This document shows positions 60,152-64,000 of a DNA stretch of 64,000 nucleotides, piece after piece. The stretch is taken from positions 1 through 64,000 of the IMG/VR virus record IMGVR_UViG_3300030107_002093, one strand, 5' to 3'. The notes under the pieces are model-generated. The model saw nothing but the letters and a program-made list of their open reading frames with translations, was not told the origin of the DNA and ran no database searches. This DNA is from a virus. A program made the translations under genes and the position numbers. Each line of letters begins with the position of its first letter. Position 1 is the stretch's first letter.

Positions 60152-60292
60152 CTAATTTTCCGACCAAAGCCCTTTACATTCACGGCACTGCCAAATTTTC
60201 ATTTTAGTAGCAGAGCCAACAACTCTTGCGTTAAGACGTATTGGAATATTGGTAACGCTACAGAACCTACAAGTTTCCTTGAGTCCCACCAC
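60152..60292 (-). CDS. Small double-CxxC zinc-ribbon protein (46 aa)
   Basis: The start is GTG 60292 (or GTG 60289) behind a GGAGATGGAA ribosome-binding site, overlapping the end of the upstream membrane-protein gene by 26 bases. Residues hold CxxC near position 8 and CxxC near position 36, separated by a strand-rich stretch: a compact zinc ribbon with a Trp-rich end (GLWSEN). Viral mini zinc ribbons often act as nucleic-acid or transcription-factor partners. The role here is unknown. Confidence 0.6.
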   Translation of the reverse strand: MVGLKETCRFCSVTNIPIRLNARVVGSATKMKIWQCRECKGLWSEN

Positions 60293-60437
60293 GTTCCATC
60301 TCCTCTGCAATTAACTTGTCCATATACTCGTCAATGCTTCTCTCATCATACTTCGACCCACCAAAGGCGGCGAAGAAAAGCAGACTAATCACTACCACAA
60401 ATATTGTCCATGCCATCCATTCTAATGCCGTTGCCAT
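60267..60437 (-). CDS. Small membrane protein (56 aa)
   Basis: ATG 60437 overlaps the exonuclease stop (TAATG), which supports translational coupling. Residues about 7-26 (WMAWTIFVVVISLLFFAAFG) form one membrane span, followed by a charged amphipathic helix (SIDEYMDKLIAEEME). It is too short for standard gene calls but has a clear coupled start and a clean stop at 60267. Its function is unknown; location beside replication genes may indicate a membrane-anchored factor or egress protein. Confidence 0.65.
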   Translation of the reverse strand: MATALEWMAWTIFVVVISLLFFAAFGGSKYDERSIDEYMDKLIAEEMERGGTQGNL

Positions 60438-61030
60438 TACCAATCAACTCCTAAATCGAGGACTTCCTCTTGTTCTATGGAGAAGCCCTTCACTACTTTA
60501 TTGTTCTGGCCGTGTTTCCATAGGTCAAATACGAGTTGACAGTCCTTTAGACAGTAATCTGCGACCTCAGAATAACCACCAGCCTTCCATACTTCAGGAG
60601 CCATCGCACTCTCCATTATCTTATCAGAGCCAAGGGTGTGTTGAACAAGGTTAGACAGAGAATACCTCTCACCAAACTCCTTGTTCAGTATCCTACTAGT
60701 GTCGATGTATGCTCGCTTATCCAAGTATTTCTTGATGCAGAAGATGTCCATAGCGTTCTTCAAAACGGGAAGGTCGAACCCGACTATGTTGTGTCCCAAG
60801 AGGACACCACCCTTCTCAAGGTGGTCATCCAAGTCAAACTTCAGTTGCGACAGGGGTTTGATTTCCACGTTGCTTTTCTTCAGGTCATCCACTGCCTTGT
60901 CGATGTAGATATTGCCCACATCACCGTCCCATGTGCATACTGTGCTAACTTGAAACATGTGGGTGTTACCCCAACCGCCTATGTCATGAGACATATTCTT
61001 AGTTTCCAAGTCTATTGCCAATACATTCAT
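60437..61030 (-). CDS. DEDDy-type 3'-5' exonuclease, PolB-exonuclease-like (197 aa)
   Basis: The ATG overlaps the upstream stop (ATGA). The protein has RNase H-like exonuclease motifs: ExoI AIDLETK (Asp 7, Glu 9), ExoII GHNIVGFDLPVL (Asp 86) and ExoIII VADYCLKD (Tyr 159, Asp 163), the DEDDy set of proofreading domains of family B DNA polymerases. At 197 residues it is free-standing, without a polymerase domain. Likely roles are proofreading in trans or 3'-end trimming during viral DNA replication or recombination. Confidence 0.8.
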   Translation of the reverse strand: MNVLAIDLETKNMSHDIGGWGNTHMFQVSTVCTWDGDVGNIYIDKAVDDLKKSNVEIKPLSQLKFDLDDHLEKGGVLLGHNIVGFDLPVLKNAMDIFCIKKYLDKRAYIDTSRILNKEFGERYSLSNLVQHTLGSDKIMESAMAPEVWKAGGYSEVADYCLKDCQLVFDLWKHGQNNKVVKGFSIEQEEVLDLGVDW

Positions 61031-61287
61031 TGTTTCTTACCACCAGTGTCTTCTTCTGTTCCTGACCAAAGTTCAGCAATCTTATTTTGCTTCGTTTTCG
61101 TTGGGTCTGGTGCTTCTATAGCCGCTCCCTTGACTATCCATGCAACAATATACTCGCCATTGTTGATGGTTATCATGGTGGACAAAGCCCATCCCTCAGC
61201 CCCGTAGGTGTTCAACGATTCGTTGATTACCTTTGGGCCGTCATTCACATTAAACACTAGATATTGGTGTTCGTATATGTCACTCAT
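61027..61287 (-). CDS. DUF4177-like small protein (86 aa)
   Basis: The ATG lies 8 bases inside the end of the ATPase gene. The first 55 residues have the pattern EHQYLVFNVND...LNTYGAEGWALSTMI, typical of the small DUF4177-type domain, which is widespread in bacteria and phages and functionally uncharacterised. The C-terminal 30 residues are a charged, probably disordered tail. It is part of the chained replication operon. Confidence 0.6.
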   Translation of the reverse strand: MSDIYEHQYLVFNVNDGPKVINESLNTYGAEGWALSTMITINNGEYIVAWIVKGAAIEAPDPTKTKQNKIAELWSGTEEDTGGKKQ

Positions 61288-62758
61288 TGTTTTTCGCCTC
61301 CACTAATCTCACATAAGCCCTTCTGCCTATCATCTTTGTCTCAAATTTATCTCCCAAGTCATTGAACCAACGGTATACAGTGGCTTGACCCTTACTGGTA
61401 GTCTTTCTAACTTGCTCTAACATAGCCGTTTTATTCACCCATTCGTCATCTCCCTTCTTTTTCATGGACATGTATATTTTCCTGAATACTCCATAGTTTG
61501 CCTTGTCCTGTAATCCAGTTGCTTGCACCTTTAGTGCCGTATCTAACCATGATACCAATGATTGATAACACTGTCGAACCAAGAAGGAAGCCTGTCTGAC
61601 GTTCTTCTCAGTCACAATATACCTCTTGGACTTATCAGTGATACTAGGTGCTTCCGCAATAGCAGAGAGAACTGCCATTCTAACTAGCGTCCCATTCAAC
61701 CTCGTAATGAAGTTACTAGCAATACTGAATACTTCTGGTCTAGCAGATGCCACATAATTCCTCATCTTCCATGATTCGTTCTTCAAGGAATCCTTGACTC
61801 CCTCACCGAACTTCACCGTAGTCAACGGGTCTTGACCGTTCTCATCGTAGTGGTTCTTCAAGACATCGTATATCTTCACGAAGTTATTTGCGAATTTGGT
61901 GATTGGTAAATCTCTGTTGGATATCGTTCCTACCTCATCTAGAATAGCATCCCTCAATTCGTCTTGAATTGTCTGAGGAACTTCCCTGATGTAAATCAGG
62001 CATCGCTGAATGACACCCTTCTCTGCTATCACACCAGTCAGTGTCTTTGGTATGTATGTGGTAGCGAAGAGTGACCTACGACATCTACACTCAATGGTAT
62101 CTCCATCCTTGAGTTTCTTCGTGATAACCCAGTTCTCACCGTGTAGAGAATTCATGAATGTATTGAGATACATTACCACGTTCTCTTTGTGTTGAGACTG
62201 TTTGAACACACCAGAATACTCAAACTCATCATAGGCGGCTAATCCATTGCCTTCCAACGCTCCATCGATTTGAACGGCAACCTGTCTTCTGACCATATTA
62301 CCGTTCTCATCTTCCTCTTCTTCAAACTCAGTTCCCATAGAACCAACCAATGCCGCATCAGTAGTGTCTTTCACTGAGAATATATCAAAGTCTGTGTTAT
62401 ATTTGTCATTAATCAAATCGAAAGTCAATCTAGATACAGGCCCAAAGAAATCATAGAGAGTAGACTTACCAGTTCCCGATGTCTGCATCCAAAGGAATTG
62501 AACTCTGGTATCATCAATCCTCCTCCCATGTGGGATTGATACCATGTCTTTGCATAACTGTCCTAATAGGGCATAGAAGGATACTGCTGAAGGCACGGGG
62601 TTGTATAGCGACACCTGCTCTGCGCTTCTCATGTATGCCTCTACCACCTTTGGTAGGACAGACTCTTTCGCTCGTCTTTGTATCTGTGCTAGAGAAGCCG
62701 TGTTCTCCTGTTGCTCAAAATACAGTCTATCTTCTTCTTCATTATCATATATTTCCAT
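61280..62758 (-). CDS. P-loop ATPase with C-terminal winged helix, helicase/DUF3987-like candidate (492 aa)
   Basis: I start at ATG 62758 because GGTGAT (62771-62766) is spaced 7 bases from it; ATG 62764, overlapping the upstream stop, is an alternative. Walker A SGTGKST is at about residues 94-100, preceded by LWMQ. A Walker B-like AAYDEFE is near 174-180, with downstream TTYIP and RCLIYIRE sensor-like segments. The C-terminal 80 residues look like a winged helix (MLEQVRKTTSKGQATVYRWF). The layout resembles primase-associated helicases. Its order with primase, XPF-like nuclease and exonuclease supports a replication role. Confidence 0.7.
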   Translation of the reverse strand: MEIYDNEEEDRLYFEQQENTASLAQIQRRAKESVLPKVVEAYMRSAEQVSLYNPVPSAVSFYALLGQLCKDMVSIPHGRRIDDTRVQFLWMQTSGTGKSTLYDFFGPVSRLTFDLINDKYNTDFDIFSVKDTTDAALVGSMGTEFEEEEDENGNMVRRQVAVQIDGALEGNGLAAYDEFEYSGVFKQSQHKENVVMYLNTFMNSLHGENWVITKKLKDGDTIECRCRRSLFATTYIPKTLTGVIAEKGVIQRCLIYIREVPQTIQDELRDAILDEVGTISNRDLPITKFANNFVKIYDVLKNHYDENGQDPLTTVKFGEGVKDSLKNESWKMRNYVASARPEVFSIASNFITRLNGTLVRMAVLSAIAEAPSITDKSKRYIVTEKNVRQASFLVRQCYQSLVSWLDTALKVQATGLQDKANYGVFRKIYMSMKKKGDDEWVNKTAMLEQVRKTTSKGQATVYRWFNDLGDKFETKMIGRRAYVRLVEAKNNE

Positions 62759-62760
62759 TT

Positions 62761-63447
62761 TCATATCACCTGCTTATCCTCCGAATTCATTAATCCGTGG
62801 ACTCTTTCAGCCAACACTTTACCGAACCCATCTAGCATGGCTATCTCTGATGGTGGTGTTTCCCCTATCTCCATTAAGGAGCCAAATTCGTCTATCAACG
62901 TCTTGGCCTTCTTCTCACTAATTCCGGGGATAGTAGTGAGAACGTCTAATCTCAAATCAGTAGTGCTTATTCTCCGTTGTTTAATCAAACGTGGATTGTA
63001 TACATCTCTGTCAATGGGTTGCATCTTACAGACTACGCATATCATATGAGCCGCAGTCTTAGCATCTTTCACCCATAGGACACTTGCATCCATGTCTAGC
63101 ATTATCTTACCAAACGCTCCATGAAACTTATTCGATATCGAATTGAAGTGTCCCTTGCCATATTGCCTATAGGCCTTGTATGCAGTATTGAAATCTCCAT
63201 ACACGATTACTATGTTATTGTCGAAAGCCCTATCCATATTGTCTAATTGATTCCATAGTCTCTTGTTCAATATGGACTGTAGGAAATCGAATGCTGACTT
63301 AGCCTCAAAGCATACATCATTGAATACATAGTCTCCTATCTCTAACCATTCCTTTTCAAATGGTATATTCATGGTAGATGCCTTATCGATTACAAAGGCA
63401 CTCAATTCTGAATCCTCTCTGCTATCAATCACCAACTTACTCATCAT
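62761..63447 (-). CDS. XPF/ERCC4-type nuclease with helix-hairpin-helix domain (228 aa)
   Basis: The N-terminal ERCC4 nuclease core shows VIDSRED (Asp 8), EIGDYVF (Asp 39) and FEAKSAFDF (Glu 48, Lys 50), matching the GDxxxERKxxxD signature with Ala in place of Arg. The C-terminal region about 168-222 carries two helix-hairpin-helix motifs (TIPGISEKKAKTLIDEFGS and MLDGFGKVLAERVHGL). This is the architecture of archaeal XPF/Hef-type structure-specific endonucleases without the helicase. It should cut branched DNA in replication, recombination or repair. It overlaps the primase gene by 11 bases. Confidence 0.85.
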   Translation of the reverse strand: MMSKLVIDSREDSELSAFVIDKASTMNIPFEKEWLEIGDYVFNDVCFEAKSAFDFLQSILNKRLWNQLDNMDRAFDNNIVIVYGDFNTAYKAYRQYGKGHFNSISNKFHGAFGKIMLDMDASVLWVKDAKTAAHMICVVCKMQPIDRDVYNPRLIKQRRISTTDLRLDVLTTIPGISEKKAKTLIDEFGSLMEIGETPPSEIAMLDGFGKVLAERVHGLMNSEDKQVI

Positions 63448-64000
63448 GATACCTCCAACACTTACCTACACAATAGCCCTGTGGTATCAGAACTCCCTTA
63501 CAACTAGGAGCATGATAGCCACGATTGACTATGAAATCAACATGGCTCTTGGTCTTCCTCTCATCCCAATCCAACCATATGTCATCCTTAGAGGCAATCG
63601 TCTTCAACTCCTCCATGATAGTATCAGTGATTTGCTTCTTGGCATCTTCATTGACCTCTCTCACACCAAGGCTCAATAAGTCACGGAACCACTGAACAAG
63701 ATACACCCTAGCATAGTGGCTAGGATTCTCCACAGTGATTGAACTATGCAAGCATGGTAGTATGGGCAGACGACCCAATGGCTTAGGGACTTCTACCTCC
63801 TCTTCCGATACTGCGACTGGCTTTACCTTCGGCCATTGTATTAGTTTGTCTCCCCACAATGTCTTGGCTTTTGCATTCCCTACTGAGAACGTTCTTTCTG
63901 GTATGTTTTTCTCAAACGTTCTAGGATTGATAAAATAACAATAGTATCCATCAGTGCTTAGGTTCATCGTATTAGGAACCCTACGAAGTCTATTGGTCTG
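63437..64000 (-). CDS. Archaeo-eukaryotic primase, C-terminal part with PriL-like cysteine domain (5' end outside window)
   Basis: The frame is open to the window edge beyond ATG 63967 (QTNRLRRVPNT precedes it), so this is a fragment. The upstream RLRRVPNT-MNLSTDGYYC block resembles the end of AEP catalytic domains (R-x-P-x-T-x-N). The rest resembles the iron-sulfur domain of PriL: LPCLHSSI, a YARVYLVQWF helix, KTKSHVDFIVNRGYHAPSC, then GYCVGKCWRYH, giving four cysteines in a plausible [4Fe-4S] arrangement. It would make primers for viral DNA replication. A PriS-PriL fusion is inferred. Confidence 0.7.
   Translation of the reverse strand, partial: QTNRLRRVPNTMNLSTDGYYCYFINPRTFEKNIPERTFSVGNAKAKTLWGDKLIQWPKVKPVAVSEEEVEVPKPLGRLPILPCLHSSITVENPSHYARVYLVQWFRDLLSLGVREVNEDAKKQITDTIMEELKTIASKDDIWLDWDERKTKSHVDFIVNRGYHAPSCKGVLIPQGYCVGKCWRYHDE

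Noticed and set aside
60316-62921. Plus-strand open frames across the replication genes (for example 60316-60654, 60638-61207 and 62601-62921)
   Set aside because: They lie fully antisense to the exonuclease, ATPase and nuclease genes, which have convincing domains and coupled starts; the plus-strand products show no recognisable features.

Overview
The window looks like about 64 kb of a double-stranded DNA tailed virus (Caudoviricetes-type virion) that infects an archaeon. Most likely it is a marine euryarchaeal virus of the magrovirus kind, whose hosts are Marine Group II/Poseidoniales. The virion genes are HK97-type: TerL, portal, U35-like protease, major capsid protein, tail tube, tape measure and giant fibers. 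The information-processing genes are archaeal or eukaryote-like: a primase with a PriL-like cysteine domain, an XPF/ERCC4-HhH nuclease and an ATP-dependent DNA ligase. Ribosome-binding sites are GGTGAT-type, complementary to the AUCACC of archaeal 16S 3' ends. Host assignment is inference from gene content. Both window edges cut through genes.

Layout. Positions 1-59155 are one almost gapless rightward block. (a) 1-9.8 kb holds unrecognised virion-type proteins, many starting with the same MSWFDILK-like peptide, plus a candidate small terminase. (b) 9.8-14.4 kb holds TerL, a LAGLIDADG-containing protein and a portal with two extra zinc knuckles. (c) 14.4-17.5 kb is a run of small overlapping genes, several again with the MSWxxILK start. 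(d) 17.5-23.2 kb holds DNA ligase, protease-scaffold, major capsid protein and a candidate decoration protein, closed by a strong hairpin. (e) 23.2-28.7 kb is an accessory cassette: a SAP-domain protein, two small membrane proteins, an Arf-like small GTPase, a zinc protein and a Gln/Asn/Met-rich protein. (f) 28.7-45.3 kb is the connector and tail: adaptor, tail completion, tail tube, two chaperones linked by a -1 frameshift, tape measure, distal tail, lectin-like tail protein and a 2379-residue hub. (g) 45.3-59.2 kb is host recognition: a 3019-residue fiber, two LamG-like lectins, a second fiber built from the same modules, and a SAM-methyltransferase-like protein.

Positions 59267-64000 are transcribed leftward and carry replication genes (primase, XPF-like nuclease, P-loop ATPase, DEDDy exonuclease) plus several very small membrane or zinc-ribbon proteins. 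Three of these are too short for ordinary gene calling. A 255-bp AT-rich noncoding stretch (59897-60151) with an archaeal TATA-like box, a 14-bp palindrome and repeated short motifs lies inside this block.

The two most unusual things are: (1) the recurrent N-terminal M[ST]Wxx[IV]LK peptide on about ten otherwise dissimilar proteins, all upstream of the capsid protease, which I suggest is a capsid-targeting or packaging tag; and (2) a complete Arf-family-like GTPase (GxxxxGKT, DLGGQ, NKxD, SAK) next to two membrane proteins inside the structural operon.
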